A stretch of DNA of 64,000 nt, taken from positions 7,782,214-7,846,213 of the forward strand of contig OZ029919.1 in assembly GCA_964023275.1 (NCBI GenBank). The letters are read 5' to 3'. Below, in pieces: positions 35,615 to 46,000 of the stretch. This DNA comes from Norana najaformis. Taxonomy: Eukaryota; Annelida; Clitellata; Crassiclitellata; Hormogastridae. Position 1 is the stretch's first letter, and every line of letters begins with the position of its first letter. The notes under the pieces are model-generated. The model was given only the letters and a program-made list of their open reading frames with translations, did no database searches and was not told the DNA's origin. The translations under genes and the position numbers were made by a program.

Positions 35615-35796
35615 TGACGTTGGATATATTGTGACACCAGACTAGGGTAGGCCTACTATGACGACTAATGACGTCACGAAACTATGACGTAGATTTATTA
35701 CGTCACAGCTATTTTCCTGGGGCTGTTGAAGTCCTAGGTTTCAAAATCTAATAACGAACGTCACGGCGTAACAAGCTGAAAATCGTAACTTGACGT
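35615..35796 (+). promoter_or_regulatory. Cluster of CRE-type TGACGT motifs upstream of the coiled-coil gene
   Basis: A full palindromic TGACGTCA lies at 35669-35676. Half sites TGACGT/ACGTCA lie at 35615, 35685, 35700, 35758 and 35791. The nearest is about 80 bases before the ATG at 35878. CREB/ATF proteins bind such sites; function here is inferred from clustering and position. Confidence 0.5.
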
Positions 35797-35877
35797 ACAT
35801 TGAAGACGAGCAACGTATAACATGCTTTAATAAATAAACATTATTATCGGTTTAATCGATTAAAACCCAAGACTGCG

Positions 35878-36634
35878 ATGGAGGATTCGTATGTTTGGCC
35901 GAGTGATTTGCGCAGGGACAAGTCACGGCAGATTGCAAGCGAAATAGGAGGCGCTCAGTCAGCAGAAAGACTCGCAGGTCATGCTGCCCATGACCTTGAC
36001 ATTTCGCCCGAGTACGGCTGCGTCTATCCGCAGCGCCAGCCGGGAATGATCGAGCTCGATCTGTCGGGAAAACTGCGCAACGATCCGCCCTTATATCCAG
36101 CGAAAGGAGCGTTAGGAGTGGCGCGAGGCAATGAGGAGGAGTGCAATTGTAACGTACGAAGCGATGACGACATCGTTTACGACGAGTTGTTGGATTTTCT
36201 GCCGGAAGCCTACAACACCTTCCTTAGCTTAGAAGAATCTTCGTCCAGGAGACCAACGGCCTGGACCAGTTCTTCGTCTGCTGCAAGCGCAGGATTCGAT
36301 GCCACTCCTTTATCTGATCCTCAGCTGGCAGGAGCAACAAAGCTAGAGCAGACGAGGCGCAGTAGAGAGGCCGGCGCTATGGTAAAAATCGGGTCTTGTC
36401 CTGCAAATGGCGAAATCAGCGTACGAAGAACGAAGGCCGTGTCCTCGATTCTCAAGATGATTCGGTCACTGGATATGCTAGAGGAAGACGAGCGACAAGA
36501 GGAGGAGGAGAGAGTGCTCAAAGACCAAGGGAGTGGCGCGCAGGACGGGGCCAAACAGGGATCCAGCGCAGAAAGACTGGACCAAGTGGCCGCCAAAGTG
36601 GACTCTTGGATTGCCAACCATGGACAACTGATAG
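35878..36634 (+). CDS. Coiled-coil gene exon 1
   Basis: The ATG at 35878 opens a 252-codon frame ending at ATA G|GTGAAT, phase 1. The frame stays GC-richer than the flanks. An open extension through the intron adds only two residues before a stop. Confidence 0.8.
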
Positions 36635-39600
36635 GTGAATGACAACTGGTGAATGACATCTGAATAAACAGCTAATAGGTGAATGGACAGGCAGTGGGTG
36701 AATGGGTGATGATGGGTGAATGGAAAGACGATAAAATTGAATAGACGTATAATAGCTGAATATACGGATTGTGCAAAGATGCTAGGATAGAACAGGACAG
36801 AATAGAATGAAATAGAATAGAATGGAATGGAATGGAATAGAATAGAATAAGATAGAATGGAATGGAATGGAATGGAATAGAATGGAATGGAATGGAATAG
36901 AAAAGTACAGAATAGAGCAGAATAAAACAGGACAGGATAGACCAGTTTCTAATGGGTTGGGTTGGAATAAATGAGATTGGATTAGATTGGATCAGATAAT
37001 TACTTAGGTAATTATATTAGATTTAGATAACGTAAATAGGCTCCATGGAGGAGTGTTCGGTGAACTTCTAAAGCGCCGCTATGTTCTTCGTTCTTCTGTC
37101 ACCAGGGGCAGCCTACAGACGAGGCGTCCAGTCAGCCGAGCAGCATCTGAAGCGCCTGTCTCAGCAGCTGACCAGTTACAAGCATCATCTGTTCGAGGTG
37201 TCACGTGACCGACAGGTCATCACGACCTACGTGAGGCGTCATGAGCAGAGTTGGGCCTGCAGGCATGACCGACTGCGAACGGAGCTCCTTCGGCTCCAGA
37301 AGGCCATTCACGAACTACAAAAGTCACCTGCGCAGCTAGGTAATTGTAACAGCCATTCGCACATTTATATAGCGCCTTTCAGGCCTGTGTAACAGTGTAA
37401 CAATTAATTTATATAGCGTTCTTCAAGCACCCCAAGCGCGCTGATTGCATAGCTATCTAAAGAGTACATGTAGGCCTGGCTACGTCATTGTAATTGTAAT
37501 TGTAATTTGAGATTTATAAAGCGCCTCTTAGAGGATAAACTCAACAGAGGTGCTTCCGACCCGTAGGAGTAAAATCACTGTTAAACAGTACAGTCTTCAG
37601 GCGCCTGCGGAACACTGAGAGGGGTAGAGAAAGAAGCTCAAGTCGCAATTCATGAGGGAGACGATTCCAGCAAGTGGGACCAACGTAGGCGAAGCTTCTG
37701 GACTGGGCAGTAGCGGTGCGCATTCGAGGGACAAACAGAAGATCCTGAGTGGCCGAGCGAAGGGTGCGACGGCCCGGCAACGAGGAGACCAAAGTGCAGA
37801 AGTCAATTAGGTAAAGGGGAGCAGAGTCAAGAACAGAATTGCGCATGAGGGAGAGGATCTTAAAGTGGACACGCTGCTGGATGGGGAGCCAGTGAGGAGT
37901 GTCACGAATATAAGACGAGACGTGGCCATATTTTGGAATGCCCCCAATGAGACGAGCAGCAGAGTTAAGCACAGATTGCAGCTTAGCAGTGTTGGCTAGC
38001 AATAGGCCGGTAAAGATGGCGTCACCAAAGTCAACCCTAGTGCAAATGAGGGCATGGACCAGAGTGGAGATAGCGTGGAAGGAAAGAGTACGACGAATGG
38101 TGCGGAGCTGACGAAGATGGTAAAAACAAGAGCCAGAGACGGTGTCATGGCGCCTGTGATTGTGAGGATGTCGGTTTGCATACCGATAGTTGCATTATTT
38201 CAGACATTTAAATCTCGGGCTAGCACGGTCGATTCAAGGGGACCTTAAGTGGCGTGGTGCCCATTCAAACGGGGGGACTGGTGATGAAGGATCTCACCCG
38301 ATAAATTCATAGCAAAATGAGCAAGGTCGAGGCCACAGGGTCGCTATAGAAAACCCTGTACATTTACATTTATTTTACATTTAATTCTACGCAGATGAGA
38401 ATCGACAGATGTACGAAGGGGAGAGAGGAGGAAGAGGCGGAGGAGCAGCTGGAGGTGGTGGTGGAAGTGGTGGTGGAGGAGGAGGAGGAGGAGGAGGGTC
38501 AGTGCAACAAGCAAAGGCAGACGACACCATGGACAAACTGTTGTCCGTCATCGTCGAACACCAGAGCAGAGTCAGTTGATCACTCAGCTAATCAATAGAT
38601 CAATAGATCACTCAGTAGATCGCTTGATCGGTCGATTATTCATTCGTTCGTCGTTCATTCATTCGTTAGTTTATTTATTCATTCATTTGTCCATTCATTC
38701 ATTCATTTGTCCATTCATTTGCTCATTCATTCATTTGTTCATTCATTCATTCATTTGTTCATTCATTCATTCGTTCATTCATTTGTTCATTCATTCATTC
38801 ATTCATTCATTTGTTCATTCATTCATTCATTCATTCATGTTGAGAAATTGAGGACTTCGCGTAAATTATGCTGGTGCTATGGAAGTTCTCAGAGTCGTTT
38901 ACATTCGCTGTTTATGTTCGCTGGATTTCTGCTGCCAGATCAACGAACTGAAGCTGACGGTTTTCGCTCAGCAACAGCACATCCTGTCTCTGGAGGGAAT
39001 CCTTCGGGACCTGAACTCTGCCCTCCCCATCGAAGAAGAGGACGAGCTGAAGCACCAGCAGGAGCAGCAGCAGCCGGAGGATGCTGTTGCACCAGATGCC
39101 AAGTCACGCAGTAGCAGATCAAACCCACTCACTAAGGACTTGCAGAAACAGGATATGTTGGAGGTAGGCGACATATTTGCCTCAGCCAATCAGGATGCAG
39201 ATCAGATATCACATTCTGAATCAACCATTTGCAATACTTAACGATTGCCGAGGTAGAAGTTTGAATCAACCAATCAGGATGCAGTTCAGGTTTCGCGTTT
39301 AGAATCAAACAACAGCGGTGCTTCACGGGAAAGTAACTGAGTCGTTATAATAAGATTCGTAAGAAACGATTTAGACAGGGTGTGAGAAAATATGTTTCCG
39401 CCAACAGAGTTGCGGACATTTGGATCGGTCTCAGCGCAGCCATATTGGGATGCTGCTCTCTGGCGTCATCTAAAAATAAGCTAGTGATTGAGCCGCAGTA
39501 TTGGGACAGTGGGTTATATAGCCCTACTTCCACTCATGCCACCCCACAAGGTGTTATTACTAAATTACCTTACCCATTACACTGCTTTAACCGACTTTAT

Positions 39601-41178
39601 ATTACCTTTCCTCTTTAGCAAACGGCAGATGGCGTATCAGCAGCAACTACTAAGCTTACTCCCACATTGCCATCATCGTTATCATCGCCTGCGACTGCTT
39701 CAGGAAACTTCATTTCGAGCAAGATGAGTGACGTGTTGTTGTGTGATGAAGGCGACTACAGGTTGTGTCAGACGAACCAACCAGAGGTCGCCACCGACAG
39801 CACTCTGACGAACATCCGGTGTCTCTGCCATCAGCACGGTGCGCCCTCAGTCTTTGTATACTCTCTTTGTTAGCTTGATTTTACGTCGACGCAGCGTGCA
39901 AGTGATGAATCAGCAAGTTCTTGACCGGCCAGAGCGTGGATCGCTTGCCGTGTATCACTTCTACGTGCCTGATAGGCGGGACCAGAAGTTAGTTTGATGT
40001 CGGTGGTGATTCGTGTCCAGACTTGTATTTGCTATGCAGCTGGTTTGAACTATATATAAGACAGAGAGCAAATATCTGAATACCTGCTATTTTGCTTTCT
40101 GTTTCTAGTTATCTGGTTATATATATATAGATATATATATGCATATATATATATATACCTATAAGGCAGACAGCAAATATCTTACGGATCTGTTTGAGCT
40201 CACAATAGCTCCAGCAGAACTGATTTAATATATGAAAGAAAACCGAAAAGACTTTCCTTGGTTGAACCTTACGCCAGAAACCAGATGAATATAATATTTG
40301 AGCCCGATTCGCAAAACTACAGAATGTCCTCGGTTCTATTCATCAGAACATTCGCGATCTAGCAAGAACCCAGTTTCAATTTAAGTCGTACTGATATAAA
40401 TCTGTTACACCGTATGCAGTCAAATTAAGTAGCGCAACTCTGACTTGCATCTGACAGTTGATAAAACCTACTTAAAACCTACTTAATGTCACTGTTTTTC
40501 TGACTTCCGAGCGTAGGCACAATCAACCATTTGCAATACTTAACGGTTGCCGAGGTAGAAGTTTGAATCAACCAATCAGGATGCAGTTCAGGTTTCGCGT
40601 TTAGAATTAAACAACAGCGGTGCTTCACGGGAAAGTAACTGAGTCGTTATAATAAGATTCTTGCTGACTTGACAGCTTACAATGAAATTCTAACTGAACA
40701 ACGCGTTAAGTTAGGTCAAGGTTTCATATAAATAATTATATATATTATATCATTTCATATAAATAAGGTATAAATATTACAGACCTAATCGTACTTATAA
40801 CAATAATTAGTCCATATAGTACAATTACCTTACTTTACCATACTTTACCTTACCTTACCTTATGTCTCTTAATTAAGTACTTTACTTTGGCTTATACTTC
40901 GTATTAACCTGCCGCTCATTGCCTCATCTCACCTCATGTGTTACTTTGAGTTTCGTTGTTTGTCGTTAGGAGTGGCTTGTAGCAGTTCTGCTCATGTCCA
41001 GCTGGTTGGTCAGCTGCCCTACCTGATGGACTCTCCGCTGGACACGGAAGTGGCGGGTGTTCTGGCCCGACCGAAGGCCCGGCCCTACTCCCTGGCCGAT
41101 CTACCCTTCGTACGTCAGTCGATCGACCAGAGACTGACGCCCGAACAGACCCCAGCCGACATCGATTTCCTGTTCTGA
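35878..41178 (+). CDS. Uncharacterised coiled-coil protein, six exons, 606 aa
   Basis: The exons are 35878-36634, 37106-37339, 38395-38570, 38939-39163, 39619-39838 and 40970-41178. All GT/AG junctions keep one frame over 1821 nt to a TGA. I do not recognise the family. The N-terminal third is acidic and low in complexity, with YDELLDFLPEAYNTFLSLEE near residues 100-119. Helical, coiled-coil-like segments lie at about residues 184-216 (RTKAVSSILKMIRSLDMLEE), 255-325 (EQHLKRLSQQLTSYKHHLFE, LRTELLRLQKAIHELQK) and 375-415 (DKLLSVIVEHQSRINELKLT, QQQHILSLEGIL). Exon 3 adds a glycine run. The C-terminus (PYSLADLPFVRQSIDQRLTP) looks ordered. No signal peptide or membrane segment is seen. A structural or centrosome/cilium-type role would be a guess. 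Exon structure and phases make it a real gene. Confidence 0.78.
36787..36925. repeat. (GGAAT/GAATA)n pentamer repeat
   Basis: AGAATAGAATGGAATGGAAT and variants run for about 140 bases in intron 1 of the coiled-coil gene. It is a simple repeat. Confidence 0.9.
37106..37339 (+). CDS. Coiled-coil gene exon 2
   Basis: The acceptor is TTCTTCTGTCACCAG and the donor CTAG|GTAATT, both phase 1. It encodes the strongest coiled-coil stretch, from GVQSAEQHLKRLSQQ to LQKAIHELQKS. Confidence 0.85.
37480..38180 (-). pseudogene. LINE-A copy, antisense in intron 2 of the coiled-coil gene
   Basis: The minus strand reads KLQSVLNSAARLIGGIPKYG, HWLPIQQRVHFKILSLMRNS, SFAYVGPTCWNRLPHELRLE and VFRRRLKTVLFNSDF, close to LINE-A at 1690-2495. 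Further upstream (to 38180) another frame gives SCFYHLRQLRTIR. The element ends leftwards in a TAAAGCGCC box and an (ATTACA)n tail at 37489-37508. It is 5' truncated, but its C-terminal frame is open for 153 codons, so it is younger than the other copies. Confidence 0.82.
38237..38380 (+). mobile_element. SINE-X copy immediately upstream of exon 3
   Basis: Order: GGGGACCTTAAGTGGCGTGG, CCCATTCAAACGG, GGATCTCACCCGATAAATTC, AAAATGAGCAAGGTCGAGGC, GGTCGCTATAGAAAAC and TGTACATTTACATTTA. The T-rich tail runs into the exon 3 acceptor at 38394. Confidence 0.78.
38395..38570 (+). CDS. Coiled-coil gene exon 3 (glycine-rich)
   Basis: The acceptor TTCTACGCAG lies just after the tail of a SINE-X copy. In phase it reads DENRQMYEGERGGRG, a glycine run with one serine inside, then DDTMDKLLSVIVEHQSR and GTCAGT. 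The ends (phase 1 in, phase 0 out) fit exons 2 and 4. An alternative frame starting at ATG gives a Glu/Val-rich peptide that does not connect to either neighbour. Confidence 0.75.
38640..38838. repeat. (CATT)n microsatellite
   Basis: Runs of CATTCATTCATTTGTT follow GATCAATAGATCACTCAG-type words just after the exon 3 donor. The FIHSFIHS-type open frames are artefacts. Confidence 0.93.
38939..39163 (+). CDS. Coiled-coil gene exon 4
   Basis: It encodes INELKLTVFAQQQHILSLEG and a Glu/Gln-rich stretch ending in LQKQDMLE. The acceptor is CTGCTGCCAG and the donor GAG|GTAGGC, phase 0 at both ends. Confidence 0.82.
39219..39358 (+). repeat. 140-bp direct repeat, copy 1
   Basis: Starts AATCAACCATTTGCAATACT and ends CGTTATAATAAGATTC. 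It matches 40521-40660 at 138 of 140 positions by eye (differences in ACGATTGCC/ACGGTTGCC and GAATCAAAC/GAATTAAAC). It lies in intron 4. Confidence 0.92.
39619..39838 (+). CDS. Coiled-coil gene exon 5
   Basis: The acceptor is TTTCCTCTTTAG. In phase 0 it reads QTADGVSAATTKLTPTLPSS through MSDVLLCDEGDYRLCQTNQP to CLCHQH and a single G before GTGCGC. It is flanked on both sides by copies of a 140-bp direct repeat. Confidence 0.78.
40521..40660 (+). repeat. 140-bp direct repeat, copy 2
   Basis: Partner of 39219-39358, placed in intron 5 on the other side of exon 5. There is no tRNA head, terminal inverted repeat or A-rich tail, so this looks like a segmental duplication, not a transposon. Confidence 0.92.
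40970..41178 (+). CDS. Coiled-coil gene exon 6 and stop
   Basis: The acceptor is TTTGTCGTTAG, phase 1. It encodes HVQLVGQLPYLMDSPLDTEV and RPYSLADLPFVRQSIDQ, ending DIDFLF and TGA at 41176-41178. Confidence 0.83.
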
Positions 41179-41646
41179 GAAGAACTCTGAGAAAGACGAG
41201 GAGAAAAACGTTGTTTAGGCTTAAATGAAAGAAAATGAACTTTGTTTAACTTTAATCTGAGTTTAAATAATCGCCTTCGTTTAAAGAGGTGCATAGATAT
41301 GTTTTAGATAATGTCTGTTGGGCACGAAAAAATGAGTAAAGCATTATGCACACAGCAGTTCATTATTAAATAGGCCTACTGCTTAGGCCTAAAAATCAGT
41401 AGGCTTATTGATGTACGCGTCATTATATATGTATTTATATGCATGTAAATCTCAGAGAAACGGTGATAAATATACTTATACTTATTATTATTAATATTAT
41501 TATTATTATTAATATTATTATTATTATTATGAGGGAAGATTTGGAAATCAAGGGATTGGACATGAGAACTGCCATTCATACAATCAAGGATAGAACAAAG
41601 TGGATGCATCTTGTTCAAACATCATGATTGGCATGGAAGAGAGAAG

Positions 41647-41688
<42 letters not shown>

Positions 41689-42971
41689 CAGCAGCTTCTA
41701 TAGCGAAGGTGTCTCGTGCACAAGACACCAGCCGATGGCGCACCAAAACCAATACCCAGAAGGTCAGTCCGCTGAGACAGAGAGAGAGACAGCCTACGGT
41801 GGATGACCAGCCAGATAAGGTCTTCATTCGAACGAAACGTGAGTCTGAGTAGAACGAACAGGTGTGGGATGAGAATTCCAAACTTTAGGTCCTGCAACCG
41901 GAAAAACTCGTTCAACAAGAACAGTCTTTGTTCTTGGTAGAATAAGAGAAAGACAGTCAGACGACTGAGCTGAATATTTACAGCAATATATAGATATAAT
42001 TATATAACTAAAATATGAGAATATATAACGTCTGAAAAAAATATACAAATAGATAATAAATGACATAAATCAAAGAGAGAAAGATGGAGAGAGACTGAGA
42101 GAAACAGAGGGAGAGGATGACAGGGAGAGCGCGGAAGAGATGGACGTAAAGGAAGAGGGAGGGGAAGAGTGGAAGGGAGACGAAGAAAGACAGAAACAGA
42201 TAGACAGACAGCGAAGCATTCTTACGCAGGTGATGTATAGGTTCTGCGATGCATAGTCATAAATATTATTTGAAGGTCATACCATTGAACCTGTTTCTCT
42301 AAGCATGAGATTAATCAATCGAATACACACTCCTACCCATCATCGCCTTACAAAGCAACCTCAGCAGCCAGTCCTATATTCTTTTCGATCATTCATTCGT
42401 TGCATCAAGTTCGTTCATCTGTGACGCAAACAAGAGTAACACCAAGACACTCAATCGATCGATCGATCGCAGTAACAAACGCGCAAACTCCACAGGCCCC
42501 ATAAACAGCAAACGTGACCGAAACATGTTTCCAATCCATAGACCTTTCGCGTCAAGTCAGAACGTGCACGCTTTCCTAGATATCAGATTACTCCGATAAT
42601 CTGAGCTTGGAACGTCACGCCTGAATGGATCGGACTCACAAGAGTAATCGTTGCTTTTCTCTAACTGTTTCTCGTCGTTATGGAGTCGACAGTTGCCTGA
42701 AAACAAGGAAATACTCGAATATAGCCAAGAGATACAATTCACTGACACCTTAAAATTCAGATATAAAGCCGTCGTTAAAAGAAGGAAGGCTGGAAAAACG
42801 ATACCTATTACAATTATTGTAGACCATCAGAGGAATTTTGCAAAACACGATTAGCCCTAAATTTGGAGAATTTCGAACATTGGCACCAGTTTACCTCTGC
42901 TTTGTGTATCATCTGAAGCTTTGATTGGTCTTGGAAGAGGTTCCGGTTGAGTTGTGATCCAGGTGTGTTTA
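41179..42971. other. Intergenic between coiled-coil and mucin-like genes
   Basis: It contains (ATT)n runs at 41478-41530 and 41649-41685, two TAGGCCTA words near 41369-41390 and a GAGA-rich purine tract at about 42070-42210. No exon is recognisable. The promoter of the mucin-like gene must lie here or nearby, but I see no distinctive element. Confidence 0.5.
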
Positions 42972-43065
42972 ATGAAGATGGCACGGCGGATGCTGGTCCT
43001 GATGCTGGTATATTTTGTTTGTCTGGAGTTCTTAGCTTCAGTCAAAGCGGTCACCACAGAAACAG
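42972..43065 (+). CDS. Mucin-like gene exon 1 (signal peptide)
   Basis: The ATG at 42972 (a second in-frame ATG at 42978) encodes MKMARRMLVLMLVYF and VCLEFLASVKAVTTET, ending in a single G before GTAATG. The hydrophobic core and VKA cleavage site are clear. Confidence 0.82.
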
Positions 43066-46000
43066 GTAATGCGTCTTAATAGTAAGCAAATGATGTTAAA
43101 GAAAAAGGCAGTTATAACGCAAGTCTATATCGCATGGCACATATCAGATTCAAAGTTTATTTAAACTTAATATTTATAAAATTAGTATAATATTGAGCGT
43201 TTATTTTTATATTTATTTAGCATTTATTTAAATGATCCATTGTCTCTGCCATCTGGCAACTTTTGAATTTTACTGAAGCATTGTGATCTGAAACTTTTAA
43301 ATATTTTCCGTGGGCTTTCTGACCAGCAGATGTCTCTGTAATGTTGCATCATGTATTGTTAAACCTACTGAATATGTCTGAAACAAATATTTAACATAGC
43401 TGTGGCAGCGGTCTCTATCGAGCAGAAGTCAGTCCCAGGATATCAGAGAATATCTGAGAATCTGTCAGCATCGACAACTGGTGTCGCTTATGCTGCATTC
43501 GTCAATGCTTCAACCAAATCAGTTGAAGTGTTGCCAGCGAACGATTCCTTTGCAAATGTCACGGAAACAGTGGGAACTAAAGAAGAACCAAGAACCAATG
43601 TCTTTTCAACCCAGGAGTCCTCAGAAACATCAGCACATGATGCTGTGTTTCCAGATTTACTCACTGAAACAGTAACACAACAACTGCCGTCCGATATGAC
43701 GTCTGCACAATTATCCATGGAAATGTTAACACAGCAAGTGACATCGGCAAAACCGTCCATAGTTATGACCGAAACGGAATCTTCGCATCTACCCATGGAA
43801 ACATTAACAACAGCCGAAATGGCGCAAACCAAGACAGCACCATCCAAATCAGTAGGTCTACCAGCCGAAACAGTGTCTGCCGAAACAGTGCCAACCGAAA
43901 CAGTGTCAGCCAAAACAGTGCCAACCGAAACAGCACCAACCAAATCAGTTGCCATACCAGCTGAAACGGTGCCAGCCGAAACAGCACCAACCAAATCAGT
44001 TGCCATACCAGCGGAAACAGTGCCAGCTGAAACAACGCCAAGTGAAACAGCGCCAAATGAAACTGCACCCGAAAGAGGCCCAAAGCTCTCAGATCACTCG
44101 ACTAAACCGACAACATCTGCGAACGATGCTGCTGCCTCCCAGTCAGCTGGAACAGACCAGTCTACCGGAACAGAATTCTTCGATGTTTCGGTTTCAGGTA
44201 AGTCAGTGGAAACCATCACTCCGCAAGTTTTGGTTCTGCAACGCACCTTATAGATAATTTCAGGTGGCACTGTTCTTGCTTTGCACCTACGTTCTTGGAT
44301 TCACGAGGTAAGCGCCAATAGTTTGCCAGCGTGTTAGAATTTAAGTTGCAAATGGTAGAACAGCAGTTTGCTTGTTGTAAGTTAAGAGTTTTTTCGTAAA
44401 ACAGCGGTAGCGGGTCTTCTATAGTACGACTTGCGTCCACCGCTGCACATGTAGGGGGAATAATTCTAGGCTACTGTACGGGCTACTGTAGGCCTAATTC
44501 TGTTAGAACAGCAGGACTCATCTACAGTGGACACGCACTACTTTTTGAACATGTAAATATTGTAGTCTTACGCCTTGGTAAAAAGGCATTAACCTTTAGT
44601 TGCTTTCAGGAGTACGGTTGGGTGGTTTAACTATTTAAGATTTGGCTCTTCAGGCCAAGGTCTTTGTCGTTCTTTAATTAAGACTGTATTGTCACTGTAG
44701 GGCCTACACTTTTATATTACGTTACGTTATGTTATGTTATGAAGCTGAAGCTTTGAACGAACTTCCTCGCCACAGATCAGCTGCAGTTAGGCCTACATTT
44801 CGGTTTTTTTCCACTGACCAGTTGATGGACATATCGTGTACTAGACCCAGATCTCGACACTCTTCAAATAGATTAGCTTCCGTTGATTTAGGTCAGCTCA
44901 GAGCGCCTGCGAGCAGGTTAAGTTAGATCAAGAGATTAACTGAGGCTTATGTTCATAACATAGCATAACATTGCATCACATTATACGATATTAAGCCCCG
45001 CTTTTCTTTCTATTTAAAAACTGCACTTTGGTTTGCTGGTCTACAAGTGTGATCCTGCACTTACGTCGTAGTTGCAAGGACTGCCATTGAAATTCGTCTA
45101 TTTTGTGTAGAACAATTGTGTAGAATCAATTTCTGCACGTGCATGAGTTCGTTGTCTTTGCATTAAGACGAGGAGCGTGACAGACAACACCCATTCAAAG
45201 TGGTGTGAAGTGAACATGTGGCTTACATAGGCAACACAGCTAATGCGACCACATGGGCTTCACTCCATATCAGGATTGTATTCGCAGTTGATCTGAACGA
45301 GGGTGCACTGGCGCTATAAATAATTGGGGTGGGGCCATCCATAGACTTCCCTCTCTTCCAAGCCCTCCCCTTTTTACCTTTAGACACAAATATTGGTAAA
45401 GCATTTGTAAGAAGAGTTACTTTGGCTTGGGACTAATAAAACGATGATGATGATGATGATGATGATGATGTTGGTGATGATGATGCTGATTATGATGATG
45501 ATGAAATAGGCTCTCTTGATGAGGTAATCTGTTTAGTAAGTTAAATACCGCCAAGCTATATGCCAATAAGTCAAATGTAGTATCAAGCCCGGGCATAAAT
45601 TACTAGAGGGGTTTAAGTTGAATTTAGTTGTCTAGCAGAAGTTTATGCTTATGATAAAGAGGAAGCACTCTTTTCCTTCAAATTGCACCGAGTGGTGTTT
45701 CGGCTGAATCCAGTCTTGCACGTACCTTACAAAGAAGTAGTGGAATCTATTGCTGCACCTTTTTATGTTTCTTAATGAAACAGTGAAGTTGACGTTTGAC
45801 TTTTTTAAAGCAACTTTAGCACCTGCGGTTACTAGTGAAACGATAATAGCACTTGATTCTACTGTTTCACTTCTTCCCTTGGAATCAACCGCACAAGTCG
45901 TTTCAAGCGATTCAGTGAAATTCAATGATTCATCATCAACTTCACTTGTTTCTTCTTCTTCGCTTTTCGATGTCACAGACACAGATTCTGTTTTATGTTT

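Noticed and set aside
38395..38598. Glu/Val-rich frame starting at the ATG of exon 3
   Set aside because: The phase needed to join exons 2 and 4 gives the Gly-rich reading instead.
35878..41178. Naming the coiled-coil gene as SPICE1 or another centriolar protein
   Set aside because: Only general coiled-coil resemblance; no diagnostic block could be matched from the sequence alone.
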